From positions 1,536 to 9,719 of the forward strand of contig DDDD01000171.1 of NCBI GenBank assembly GCA_002335945.1: DNA of 8,184 nucleotides, read 5' to 3'. The DNA is from Porticoccaceae bacterium UBA1989. Its GTDB lineage: Bacteria; Pseudomonadota; Gammaproteobacteria; Pseudomonadales; Porticoccaceae. Below are positions 1-6,037 of this stretch, in pieces (position 1 is the first letter of the stretch; each line of letters begins with the position of its first letter). A model generated the notes under the pieces. It worked only from the letters and a program-made list of their open reading frames with translations, had not been told where the DNA came from and searched no databases. The position numbers and the translations under genes are program-made.

Positions 1-33
1 ATTTACTCGCTGACCAAATTGCTGACTCAATAG
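1..33 (+). other. possible 3' end of an upstream coding region
   Basis: The frame beginning at base 1 reads IYSLTKLLTQ and ends at TAG (31-33). Only eleven codons are visible, so coding status cannot be judged from this alone. The one supporting sign is that IYSLTKL resembles VYSLAKF in the next gene, in the same frame 180 bp downstream. No function can be assigned. Confidence 0.2.
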
Positions 34-114
34 TCCTACTTTGAGCTGATATGCATTGTTGTATCTGCTAATCTTGGCGGCTTAATAATAACGATAAACA
101 ACAGGGATACCCTT

Positions 115-600
115 ATGCCAGAAATTACATTGTTCGGTTGGTTTCACACCATAGTCGGCATTGCCGCCCTCGTATTCGGCGTTTACTCGCTCGCCAAATT
201 CAAAGTAATCCAATCCTCAGAATTCACCGGCAAGGTCTATCTCGCCTGTACATTAATCGCGGCGATTTCAGCCCTATTTATTTATCATCGTGATGGTTTC
301 GGACCGGCGCATATGTTGGCTGTACTAACCTTGCTTGCGGTACTGGTAGGTGCTGTTGCAGAAAAGACTAACGTCTTCGGTAAGTTCTCGCCGTACCTGC
401 AAGCCGTAAGCTACACAGGTACCTTCCTGTTTCATATGATTCCAGCGATTACAGATGGCCTAACGCGTCTGCCAGTCGATGCGCCCATAGTGACTAGCAT
501 CGAAGACCCCCTATTATTGGGTTTCTATATGGCCTTTTTGTCTACCTATGTTCTTGGTGTTATCGCACAGATTATCTGGCTACGTAAGCGCTCGAGCTAA
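115..600 (+). CDS. small multi-pass membrane protein (DUF2306-like)
   Basis: This 161-residue protein is mostly hydrophobic, with about five likely membrane segments near residues 9-27, 42-57, 66-82, 97-115 and 132-154. It ends in the basic tail WLRKRSS, as expected for a cytoplasmic C-terminus. Four histidines lie at or near membrane segments: H11 in GWFHT, H58 in YHRD, H66 in PAHM and H107 in FHMIP. This arrangement recalls DUF2306-type and related uncharacterised bacterial membrane proteins, where such histidines have suggested haem or metal binding. The family call is from memory of the pattern and is tentative. The start is supported by AGGGA at 103-107, seven bases before the ATG. The gene converges on betT and has no visible operon partner. 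The biochemical role is unknown. Confidence 0.8.
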   Translation: MPEITLFGWFHTIVGIAALVFGVYSLAKFKVIQSSEFTGKVYLACTLIAAISALFIYHRDGFGPAHMLAVLTLLAVLVGAVAEKTNVFGKFSPYLQAVSYTGTFLFHMIPAITDGLTRLPVDAPIVTSIEDPLLLGFYMAFLSTYVLGVIAQIIWLRKRSS

Positions 601-619
601 GGTATTCGAAAAAAGGTAA

Positions 620-675
620 TAGATAGTAGGTACTTGATAGTAGGTACTAGACAGCAGGTACCAGATAGCAATCTG
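620..675. repeat. 14-bp tandem repeat, four copies
   Basis: Four consecutive 14-bp units lie at 620-633, 634-647, 648-661 and 662-675. The first three share the core GATAGTAGGTAC or GACAGCAGGTAC, and the fourth is degenerate. The array lies just after the stop of the membrane-protein gene and runs into the following hairpin. It could be a slippage-generated minisatellite, and no binding site is recognised. Confidence 0.75.
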
Positions 676-705
676 CCATGGCCCGCGAAAGCAGACCATG
701 GCAGA
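672..705. terminator. hairpin between convergent genes, possible bidirectional terminator
   Basis: TCTGCCATGG (672-681) pairs perfectly with CCATGGCAGA (696-705), leaving a 14-base loop that contains GCGAAAGC, itself able to form a GNRA-type mini-hairpin. It sits between the stop codons of two converging genes, where a shared terminator is expected. Neither side carries a good T-run (CTTCTTAAAT on +, TTGCTATCT on -), so intrinsic termination is only a possibility. It could also act as an RNA 3'-end stabiliser. Confidence 0.5.
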
Positions 706-722
706 CTTCTTAAATCATAGTC

Positions 723-2735
723 TTAAGCAGAACCCTGTTCAGGCTCCTGTTTCAAAAACTCCGATCCCGCCAAATACAAGTAATGCACATGACGCTCATA
801 CTGAGTAATCGCATCGGCAATAATCTGTTCCTGGCTGTAGCTCAAAATATCGTACTGCTGACCACCTCGAAGTAAGAACACCTCGGCACGGTAGTAGTCA
901 TCATTCTTGTCATCCGCATAGTTGGGCATAGCAAAGTGGCGCAGTCTAATCTGATAGTTAAAGTTCTCAGCATCTTCAATATTAATAATTAACCGCACGC
1001 TATCAGTTTCCGCGGCTAATTCAGCGTGAATACCATTGAGCTCAAATTCGGCAACTAGCTGCTCAAGAGCAGGTAGGGCAGAATTAGCAATAAACTTTTC
1101 AGCTTGACCAAGTTCAGGATGCGCGGTTAAAGAGGCCAACTGCTTTTTCCAATTGGCTTTTGAAAACTGCTGAATAGTACTGTGATGCTGCACACTGTCC
1201 TGCAGCATATAGTCTGCTTTGAGTGCCTTAAATAGGCTGTAACAAAATATCAGCAACACAAACATAAACGGAAACGCAGAGGCAATGGTCAATGTCTGCA
1301 GAGCACCCAAACCGCCCACAGACAGCAGTAACGCAGCAATAACGCCGATTACCGAGGTCCAAAAAATACGCTGCCATACCGGAGTGTCTTCCTCACCACC
1401 AGACGTCAGAGTATCAATCACCAGCGCACCAGAGTCGGCCGACGTAATAAAAAACGTAGTAATCAGGCAGATAGCAATGGTAGACAGCAACGAAGACAGA
1501 GGGAACTGCTCAAAGAACACAAACAGCGCCACAGGCACATTAGCACCAACCGCCTCAGCCAGATTGGATGCCGGATTAGTGGCAATCTCATTGATCGCCG
1601 TATTACCAAAGACAGTCATCCACAAGAATGTAAATCCAGCCGGTATAAAGAGTACCCCAACAATGAATTCACGGATGGTACGGCCCTTCGAAACCCGGGC
1701 GATAAACATACCGACAAACGGCGACCAGGATACCCACCAGCCCCAGTATAGAAGCGTCCAGCCACCGATCCAGTCATCTTTCTTATCATAGGCATAAAGG
1801 TTAAACGTACTGCTAACAATCTCACTTATATAGGCACCCGTGTTCTGCACAAAAATTTGTAGCAGAAGAATGGTAGGCCCGAAAAACAGCACGAACAGCA
1901 TAAGAGCCACAGCCAGTGTCATATTGAGATTAGAGAGACGTTTAATTCCGCGATCCAGACCCAGCACAACAGACATAGTGGCCAGCATAGTAATGCCAAT
2001 AATCAGCGTTATCTGCATCCCAGTGGCCTCAGGAACACCCACTAAATAATGTAAACCAGCATTAAGCTGCTGCACCCCAAAGCCCATAGACGTGGCAACG
2101 CCGAAAATAGTGCCAACCACCGCAAAGGTATCAACCGTATGGCCAATACCGCCATAGATACGGTCGCCAATCAGAGGATATAGGGCAGAGCGGGGCAGCA
2201 AAGGCAAGCCATGGCGATAGGAAAAGTAGGCCAGAGTTAGCGCCACGATGGTATAGATTCCCCAGGCATGGAGGCCCCAGTGGAAAAAGGTAATACGCAT
2301 CGCCTCTTTGGCAGAAGCAACGGTAGCCGCATCACCGACAGGGGGTGACATGTAGTGCATCACCGGCTCAGCAACACCAAAGAACATCAAACCAATGCCC
2401 ATGCCCGCAGAAAACAACATCGAAAACCAAGATAGCCGAGTATAAGCCGGCGCATCATGGTCCATGCCAAGCTTTATATCACCCAGTCTGCTGATCATAA
2501 TGAAAATAACAAACAGCAGAAATATAGCCACCGAGAGCACATAGATCCAACTGACCTTAGTGACCAAAAAGCCCTGCAGTTGCGTAAAATGCTGAGTAGC
2601 GACCTCAGGCCAAATCGCCGTGAACAGAGCAAAAAATATGGTTGTAAATAGAGAAGCCACAAATACAGGTGGGTTTATCTTAGTTGCCGGTAACATAAAG
2701 GGGGTCGCTTTGGTCAGTGGCGCCCGCAAACCCAT
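723..2735 (-). CDS. betT: BCCT-family choline/betaine transporter, BetT-like
   Basis: This 670-residue inner-membrane secondary transporter belongs to the betaine/choline/carnitine (BCCT) family, which takes up trimethylammonium compounds using proton or sodium gradients. Visible landmarks are KINPPVF before the first helix (about residue 19), GMGIGLMFFGVAEP (111-124), the tryptophan-rich substrate helix WTLLYWGWWVSWSPFVGMF (326-344), GRTIREF (351-357) and TSADSGA (431-437). After the last helix a hydrophilic C-terminal domain (about 505-670), with YYRAEVFLL and SQEQIIADAITQYERH, matches the long osmosensing tail of E. coli BetT, so this is the BetT rather than the short BetP/OpuD type. Choline is the likeliest substrate, but betaine cannot be excluded. 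No Shine-Dalgarno is evident before the ATG, and Met14 is an alternative start. No betA, betB or betI gene is in view. A perfect palindrome lies 14 bp upstream of the start. Confidence 0.93.
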   Translation of the reverse strand: MGLRAPLTKATPFMLPATKINPPVFVASLFTTIFFALFTAIWPEVATQHFTQLQGFLVTKVSWIYVLSVAIFLLFVIFIMISRLGDIKLGMDHDAPAYTRLSWFSMLFSAGMGIGLMFFGVAEPVMHYMSPPVGDAATVASAKEAMRITFFHWGLHAWGIYTIVALTLAYFSYRHGLPLLPRSALYPLIGDRIYGGIGHTVDTFAVVGTIFGVATSMGFGVQQLNAGLHYLVGVPEATGMQITLIIGITMLATMSVVLGLDRGIKRLSNLNMTLAVALMLFVLFFGPTILLLQIFVQNTGAYISEIVSSTFNLYAYDKKDDWIGGWTLLYWGWWVSWSPFVGMFIARVSKGRTIREFIVGVLFIPAGFTFLWMTVFGNTAINEIATNPASNLAEAVGANVPVALFVFFEQFPLSSLLSTIAICLITTFFITSADSGALVIDTLTSGGEEDTPVWQRIFWTSVIGVIAALLLSVGGLGALQTLTIASAFPFMFVLLIFCYSLFKALKADYMLQDSVQHHSTIQQFSKANWKKQLASLTAHPELGQAEKFIANSALPALEQLVAEFELNGIHAELAAETDSVRLIINIEDAENFNYQIRLRHFAMPNYADDKNDDYYRAEVFLLRGGQQYDILSYSQEQIIADAITQYERHVHYLYLAGSEFLKQEPEQGSA

Positions 2736-2749
2736 TAGGGCGGGGACGA

Positions 2750-2768
2750 TGACTGGTGAAACCAGTCA
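2750..2768. promoter_or_regulatory. perfect palindrome upstream of betT, candidate operator or leader hairpin
   Basis: TGACTGGT (2750-2757) and ACCAGTCA (2761-2768) form perfect 8-bp arms around GAA, ending 14 bp before the betT start. The size and two-fold symmetry suit a dimeric repressor such as a TetR-type regulator. BetI is a TetR-family choline regulator in enterics, but this site was not matched to a known BetI operator. As RNA it would also form a tight hairpin next to the start codon. Confidence 0.5.
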
Positions 2769-2813
2769 ATATTTGGTGCCTAGTACGACCTACCTATAGG
2801 CCTGACACCTTAT

Positions 2814-2842
2814 TTTTTATTTTTGATCCTTGAGTCTAACAA
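2814..2842 (-). promoter_or_regulatory. candidate sigma-70 promoter for betT
   Basis: Read on the minus strand, TTGTTA (2837-2842) and TAAAAA (2814-2819) are separated by 17 bp, and each matches the consensus at four of six positions. Transcription would start near 2807 and give a leader of about 70 bases containing the palindrome. The area is A/T-rich, so chance matches are easy. Confidence 0.3.
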
Positions 2843-2919
2843 AGTTTTTCAGTGATTTCAGAGCTGTGGCGTGATCCGGTAATTACTGGGCAAAAAACCC
2901 CGTAAAACCGCTGGATTGC

Positions 2920-2949
2920 TTCCCATTTTGGAGATTGATCATGTATACT
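2920..2949 (+). promoter_or_regulatory. promoter of tRNA-Leu
   Basis: The -10 box TATACT (2944-2949) matches the consensus at five of six positions. The -35 candidate TTCCCA (2920-2925) is 18 bp upstream. The -10 is followed by TCTCGCCGC, a GC-rich discriminator typical of stable-RNA promoters under stringent control. Transcription would begin near 2957, giving about 100 bases of leader before the tRNA. Confidence 0.55.
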
Positions 2950-2966
2950 TCTCGCCGCTAGAATCT

Positions 2967-3001
2967 GACCGGTGAAAGGTTGAGCAACTAGCAGGCCGGT
3001 C
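2967..3001 (+). other. stem-loop in the tRNA precursor leader
   Basis: GACCGG (2967-2972) pairs with CCGGTC (2996-3001), and inside it GTTG (2979-2982) pairs with CAAC (2985-2988). The structure lies between the tRNA promoter and the mature 5' end at 3060, so it would be in the 5' precursor removed by RNase P, perhaps with an initial endonucleolytic cut. No function is known. Confidence 0.35.
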
Positions 3002-3059
3002 GGCAAGACTGGCAGGATCATCGTTAAGCAAAGATGGTTCAAAGCCCACCTAGTTACAC

Positions 3060-3146
3060 GCCCGGGTGGCGAAATTGGTAGACGCAAGGGACTTAAAATC
3101 CCTCGGTGGCAACACCGTGTCGGTTCAAGTCCGACCCCGGGCACCA
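3060..3146 (+). tRNA. tRNA-Leu (anticodon UAA)
   Basis: This 87-base type II (long variable arm) tRNA reads UUA and UUG leucine codons. The acceptor stem GCCCGGG (3060-3066) pairs fully with CCCGGGC (3136-3142), followed by discriminator A and an encoded CCA (3144-3146). The anticodon stem AGGGA/TCCCT (3087-3091, 3099-3103) encloses loop CTTAAAA with anticodon TAA at 3094-3096. The long variable arm CGGTGGCAACACCG is the leucine hallmark. The T-arm GTCGG-TTCAAGT-CCGAC occupies 3119-3135. It appears to be a single-gene transcript. No U-tract terminator follows it, and no duplicate of its 3' end is visible elsewhere in the window, so there is no sign of an integrated element. Confidence 0.98.
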
Positions 3147-3238
3147 TAATCCCTATGGATCCTCAGCATAACGCACTGTTAAATCTCCAGCTCCTTCAGA
3201 TAACTCGAGGTACAGCAGACACAAAACTATTTCAAATA

Positions 3239-3255
3239 TACCTTTACCAAAGGTA
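3239..3255. repeat. short perfect inverted repeat downstream of tRNA
   Basis: TACCTTT (3239-3245) and AAAGGTA (3249-3255) are perfect 7-bp arms around ACC. The repeat lies in the otherwise featureless 252-bp gap between the tRNA and the acyltransferase gene. With no T-run beside it, it is not a clear terminator. It might be an operator or a 3' trailer structure. Confidence 0.35.
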
Positions 3256-3323
3256 CAGTGTATTGCTCCTCAAACGCTATTCCTCACCATTTACAACATC
3301 ACCAGAGTAAACGACGAATAGTC

Positions 3324-3353
3324 TTGGTACAGAGCATAAAAAGCGCCTCTAAT
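3324..3353 (+). promoter_or_regulatory. candidate promoter of the acyltransferase gene
   Basis: TTGGTA (3324-3329, four of six consensus positions) and TCTAAT (3348-3353, five of six) are 18 bp apart. The predicted start near 3360 is inside the inverted repeat at 3346-3379, which would let a protein bound there block RNA polymerase. Confidence 0.4.
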
Positions 3354-3379
3354 AACGTAAAAGTTACGTTATTATGAGG
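3346..3379. promoter_or_regulatory. long inverted repeat at the acyltransferase promoter
   Basis: CCTCTAATAACGTAA (3346-3360) pairs with its complement at 3364-3379 around the loop AAG, giving 15 pairs with one extra base in the right arm. It lies 20 bp before the start codon. On the + strand it has no following T-run. On the - strand it is followed by CGCTTTTTATG, so it could also end leftward transcription. The overlap with the promoter favours an operator or 5' leader hairpin. Confidence 0.5.
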
Positions 3380-3398
3380 TTTCATAGCGGAGATAATC

Positions 3399-3983
3399 AT
3401 GCGATACACCCTTTTTACCACGCCCATACTCAGCCCTATACTCCGAGTGATTTCTAGGATTATCTTAAAAATAATTCGCTGGCGAGTGGTCGGATCAATC
3501 CCAACAGATCAGCGAAAATATGTACTTATAGTAGCGCCGCACACTTCAAACTGGGATTTTGTATTGTTTGTTTTGGCCGTCTCTGTGTTGCGTCTAAAAC
3601 CCAGCGTACTCATCAAAAGCACTCTCTTTATAGGTCCTTTGGGCTGGTTCTTGCGTTACTGTGGAGCCATCCCCGTGAATCGCTCTCAGGCAAACTCATT
3701 AGTCAGTTACATTGCCTCTATCTACCAAGAGCATGAGGATTTCGTATTAATTGTCACGCCTGAGGGAACCCGCAGTCCGAACGCTAACTGGAAACGCGGG
3801 TTTCATCATGTTGCAACAGCCGCACAGGTGCCTATCCTGATTGTCTATGTAGATAGCGTTATAAAGACTATTGGCATAGAAGGGGTGATGGAGCCCACTG
3901 ACGATATAGAGGGAGATATAATTAAGCTCAAAAAGTTTTTTGATACAAAAAGCGGCTTAAAGCCAAAAAATTATGCCTCTTAA
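3399..3983 (+). CDS. lysophospholipid (PlsC-family) acyltransferase
   Basis: This 194-residue protein carries the glycerolipid acyltransferase motifs. The catalytic HX4D is HTSNWD at 48-53. The motif II region spans 72-95 (IKSTLFIGPLGWFLRYCGAI, then PVNR). Motif III, PEGTRS, is at 121-126, and the IxxFF segment and final GLKPKNY resemble the normal C-terminus of this short COG0204-type subfamily. The gene is therefore complete despite the repeats that begin right after its stop. Such enzymes transfer acyl chains to lysophosphatidic acid or other lyso-lipids. The short form is not the housekeeping PlsC, and its substrate is unknown. An N-terminal hydrophobic/basic helix (about 5-27) would associate with the membrane. 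GGAG at 3389-3392, six bases from the ATG, fixes the start. It looks monocistronic. Confidence 0.9.
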   Translation: MRYTLFTTPILSPILRVISRIILKIIRWRVVGSIPTDQRKYVLIVAPHTSNWDFVLFVLAVSVLRLKPSVLIKSTLFIGPLGWFLRYCGAIPVNRSQANSLVSYIASIYQEHEDFVLIVTPEGTRSPNANWKRGFHHVATAAQVPILIVYVDSVIKTIGIEGVMEPTDDIEGDIIKLKKFFDTKSGLKPKNYAS

Positions 3984-4090
3984 GGCCTTCGGGTTTAATC
4001 CCGTCACGCTGGGGGCTCGCCAAAAGATTCCAGCCTTCGCTGGAATGACGGAGTTCATGGTTCCAAGTAAGGTCTGTCACGGTACCCGAG

Positions 4091-4130
4091 CCCATATCCC
4101 GTGACCCCAGCCCAAGTCCCGTCACCCCAG
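4091..4130. repeat. 20-bp tandem repeat, two copies (first set)
   Basis: The copies at 4091-4110 and 4111-4130 follow the pattern CCCNNNTCCCGTSACCCCAG. The second runs into the CCCCAGC palindrome, so the 20-mer appears to be built from its left half. Confidence 0.8.
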
Positions 4131-4218
4131 CGTAGGCTGGGGTCTCGCGAAAAGATTCCAGCCTTCGCTGGAATGACGGAGTTCATGGATTTAAGGAAGA
4201 TCTGTCACGCTACCCGAG

Positions 4219-4278
4219 CCCTAATCTCGTGACCACAGCCCTTATCTCGTCACCTCAGCCCAAATCCCGTCACCCCAG
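4219..4278. repeat. 20-bp tandem repeat, three copies (second set)
   Basis: The copies at 4219-4238, 4239-4258 and 4259-4278 have the pattern CCCNNATCYCGTSACCNCAG and are the same family as the set at 4091-4130. The one extra copy here accounts for the composite unit spacing growing from 128 to 148 bp. Confidence 0.8.
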
Positions 4279-4310
4279 CGTAGGCTGGGGTCTCGTGAAA
4301 AGATTCCAGC

Positions 4311-4462
4311 CTACGCTGGAATGACTTAGCTACGCTGGAATGACTTAGCTTCGCTGGAATGACGCGGTTCCGCTGAAGAGACGTGGTTCCGCTGAAAAGA
4401 CATGACTTCGCTGGGACGACGTTCCTACGCTGGAATCATATACCTTCGTTGGAATTACACAG
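4311..4462. repeat. 19-bp minisatellite, eight in-register copies
   Basis: Eight units of exactly 19 bp start at 4311, 4330, 4349, 4368, 4387, 4406, 4425 and 4444. The first two are identical (CTACGCTGGAATGACTTAG), and later ones diverge at several positions while keeping the period without indels. The unit is the right half of the ATTCCAGC palindrome plus its TGAC flank. The remaining 4463-4576 contains only a candidate promoter. Confidence 0.85.
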
Positions 4463-4480
4463 GCTCAATCAGCAATGGTT

Positions 4481-4510
4481 TTGTCATTTACTCTCCGGTA
4501 CCACTACTAT
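4481..4510 (+). promoter_or_regulatory. candidate promoter of the dehydrogenase cluster
   Basis: TTGTCA (4481-4486, five of six consensus positions) and TACTAT (4505-4510, four of six) are separated by 18 bp, just after the repeat block ends. Transcription would begin near 4517, about 60 bases before the ATG at 4577. An overlapping TATACT at 4508-4513 is a better -10 but sits 21 bp from TTGTCA. Confidence 0.35.
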
Positions 4511-4576
4511 ACTCTCGAGCTTTGGCATCCTTGCTAATTTACGTGCTGTATCCTGGCACATTAGAGCAGTCTAATA

Positions 4577-5836
4577 ATGAAAACAGACCCGCAAAGTATT
4601 GTGATTGGTGCCGGTATCGTCGGTATCTGCACTGCTCTTTATCTTCAGGAGAAGGGCCGCCAGGTCACGTTGATCGATCGGATGGCACCGGGAGAGGGTA
4701 CCAGCTCCGGTAACGCAGGCATTATTTCAGTGGGCTCTGTGCACCCTGAAGCCATGCCCGGTATCTGGAAAGAAATCCCCCATATGCTATTGCAGCGCCG
4801 AGCGCCTATTAGTTTGCGGCCGGCTTATCTGCCACACATTATTCCGTGGTTTGCGAGTTTTCTTGCCAGCAGTTCAGTGGCCAGGGCAGATCAGTCATCT
4901 GTCGGCATCAGTGCCCTCAGCATTCGTGCTCTAGATTTTTTACAACCGTTGGTTCAGAAGGCCAACGCCACGGCACTACTGCAGCAGGAAGGCTCGATCT
5001 ACGTCTCTGAGACTGCAGCGCAGTTTGCTGCAGCCAAACGTAACTGCGCCTACTACGACCGACGGGGTGTGGACTATCAGATTATCGAGGGTGGCGAACT
5101 CATCGAACTCGAACCCAGTTTACGCCCTGGTCTTGCCGGTGGTGTGCTGGTGCATGCTGGCGGCAATAGCGTTTCGCCACTGGCGTTGTCTCAGAGTCTG
5201 TTTAGCCTTTTTCAAAAGCAAGGCGGGCAATTTATACAGGCTGAGGTAACCGGCTTTAAAACTGAGTGTAATCGGGTGACGGCGGTGCAGACGGATTCGG
5301 ACCTGCCTTGCCTCGAAGTATGTGTCACCGCGGGGGCCTATTCCAAGACATTGGCTAAACAGCTGGGGAGTGCGGTTTTATTAGACACGGAACGGGGTTA
5401 CAACATCCAATTACCGACCCCGGGCATTAAATTAAAGCGGCCCTTGCTGTTTGGTGCCCGTGCCTTTGCGGTAACCAGTATGCAAGACGGATTGCGCTTG
5501 GCAGGCACGGTTGAGTTTGCGGGTCTCAAGGCAAAGCCTAATTACAAACGCGCGTATATGCTCGCAGAGCAGGCTGCTTATCTATTCCCAAAACTTAATA
5601 CTGAGGGTGGAGAGCCCTGGATGGGATACCGGCCGAGTATGCCGGATACGGTGCCGGTTATCTCTGCCTCGCCCAATTACGCCAATGTATTCTTTGGCTT
5701 TGGTCATGGGCACCTAGGGTTAACCCAGGCGGGGGTCACAGGTGCTATGCTGTCTGCACTGGCCACGGGTGATGAACCTCCTGTTGCAGTGGAGCAGTTT
5801 CGAATTGATCGAGGTTTTTTTAAAGATAGGGTTTAG
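4577..5836 (+). CDS. DadA-like FAD-dependent D-amino-acid dehydrogenase
   Basis: This 419-residue flavoprotein is of the DAO/DadA type, which oxidises D-amino or imino acids to oxo acids and passes electrons to the respiratory chain. The N-terminal Rossmann FAD site is IVIGAGIVG (8-16) with acidic D34 ending the second strand. Next comes TSSGNAGIIS (42-51), equivalent to the TSAANAGQIS region of E. coli DadA. The C-terminal FAD and substrate part shows GYRPSMPDTVPVI (350-362) and GHGHLGLTQAGVTG (376-389), and length is typical. The sequence is close enough to bacterial hydroxyproline-pathway dehydrogenases that cis-4-hydroxy-D-proline is as plausible a substrate as D-alanine, so no symbol is given. 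The ribosome site is weak (GAG at 4564-4566). A transporter gene follows in the same direction, consistent with a catabolic operon. No racemase or regulator is in view. Confidence 0.88.
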   Translation: MKTDPQSIVIGAGIVGICTALYLQEKGRQVTLIDRMAPGEGTSSGNAGIISVGSVHPEAMPGIWKEIPHMLLQRRAPISLRPAYLPHIIPWFASFLASSSVARADQSSVGISALSIRALDFLQPLVQKANATALLQQEGSIYVSETAAQFAAAKRNCAYYDRRGVDYQIIEGGELIELEPSLRPGLAGGVLVHAGGNSVSPLALSQSLFSLFQKQGGQFIQAEVTGFKTECNRVTAVQTDSDLPCLEVCVTAGAYSKTLAKQLGSAVLLDTERGYNIQLPTPGIKLKRPLLFGARAFAVTSMQDGLRLAGTVEFAGLKAKPNYKRAYMLAEQAAYLFPKLNTEGGEPWMGYRPSMPDTVPVISASPNYANVFFGFGHGHLGLTQAGVTGAMLSALATGDEPPVAVEQFRIDRGFFKDRV

Positions 5837-5857
5837 ACGAGGTGTTTTATAGGGGCC

Positions 5858-5913
5858 GTTTTATTAGAGCTTTCTTATTAGAGCTGTCTTATTAGAGCTA
5901 CTTTAATAGAGCC
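5858..5913. repeat. 14-bp tandem repeat, four copies, before the NhaC-family gene
   Basis: Units occupy 5858-5871, 5872-5885, 5886-5899 and 5900-5913. The first three share TTATTAGAGCT, and the fourth is TTTAATAGAGCC. They lie 22 bp after the dehydrogenase stop and just before an A/T-rich stretch with TATAAA at 5924-5929. The core ATTAGAGC also occurs once at 4560-4567, directly ahead of the dehydrogenase start. Confidence 0.75.
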
Positions 5914-5947
5914 CTCGATCCAATATAAAAATTATAAGAATAATAAA

Positions 5948-6037
5948 ATGACCGCAACCTTTCCAGATAATAATCAAACGCGCCAGTGGATTAATCCCAC
6001 AGGTAAACTCGCGTCAGATTTAAACGGAACGCTCTAA
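5948..6037 (+). CDS. possible 29-residue ORF translationally coupled to the transporter
   Basis: An ATG at 5948 opens a 29-codon frame, beginning MTATFPDNNQ and ending SDLNGTL, whose TAA (6035-6037) overlaps the transporter ATG by one base (TAATG). The peptide is hydrophilic with no membrane segment, cysteine motif or recognisable domain. Its ribosome site is weak (TAAGAA at 5935-5940). The stop-start overlap is the main support: ribosomes ending here could re-initiate on the transporter. It may be a leader peptide, a small real protein, or chance, and I do not recognise a homologue. Confidence 0.35.
   Translation: MTATFPDNNQTRQWINPTGKLASDLNGTL

Larger units (their letters stand above)
3994..4310. 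repeat. composite palindromic repeat block, three units
   Basis: Two palindromes alternate. CCCCAGCGTAGGCTGGGG is at 4125-4142 and 4273-4290, with a half-deleted copy near 4002-4014. ATTCCAGCCTTCGCTGGAAT is at 4027-4046 and 4155-4174, with a near-identical copy (CTAC loop) at 4303-4322. The stretches 4021-4060 and 4149-4188 differ at one base. The ATTCCAGC...GCTGGAAT element, flanked by GTCA/TGAC, resembles a class of intergenic palindromes dispersed in many proteobacterial genomes. The block has no plausible gene in either strand. Confidence 0.85.

Noticed and set aside
3036..3050. GGTTCAAAG string in the tRNA leader, resembling a T-loop of a second tRNA
   Set aside because: The flanking bases do not form a T-stem, and there is no matching acceptor or anticodon arm.
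2836..3147. A 103-codon minus-strand ORF beginning MVPGVGLEPTRCC
   Set aside because: It is the antisense of tRNA-Leu and its leader. The VPGVGLEPTR start is a well-known false protein produced by reading tRNA genes backwards.
3346..3379. Integron attC site beside the acyltransferase gene
   Set aside because: The inverted repeat is a simple 3-base-loop palindrome without the RYYYAAC and GTTRRRY core sites, and there is no cassette array.
3060..3398. Genomic island integrated at tRNA-Leu
   Set aside because: No integrase and no second copy of the tRNA 3' end occur in the window, and the next gene is an ordinary acyltransferase.
3928..4125. A 65-codon minus-strand ORF over the acyltransferase end and repeats
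   Set aside because: Its sequence is repeat-derived (RHSSEGWN, a peptide typical of reading this palindrome family), so it is not a gene.
4001..4462. CRISPR array
   Set aside because: The repeats are contiguous or variably nested, without unique spacers of constant length, and no cas gene is present.
4383..4713. Overlapping plus-strand ORFs across the repeat block into the dehydrogenase gene
   Set aside because: They translate the 19-bp repeats and then an alternative frame of the dehydrogenase, with no domain and no ribosome site.
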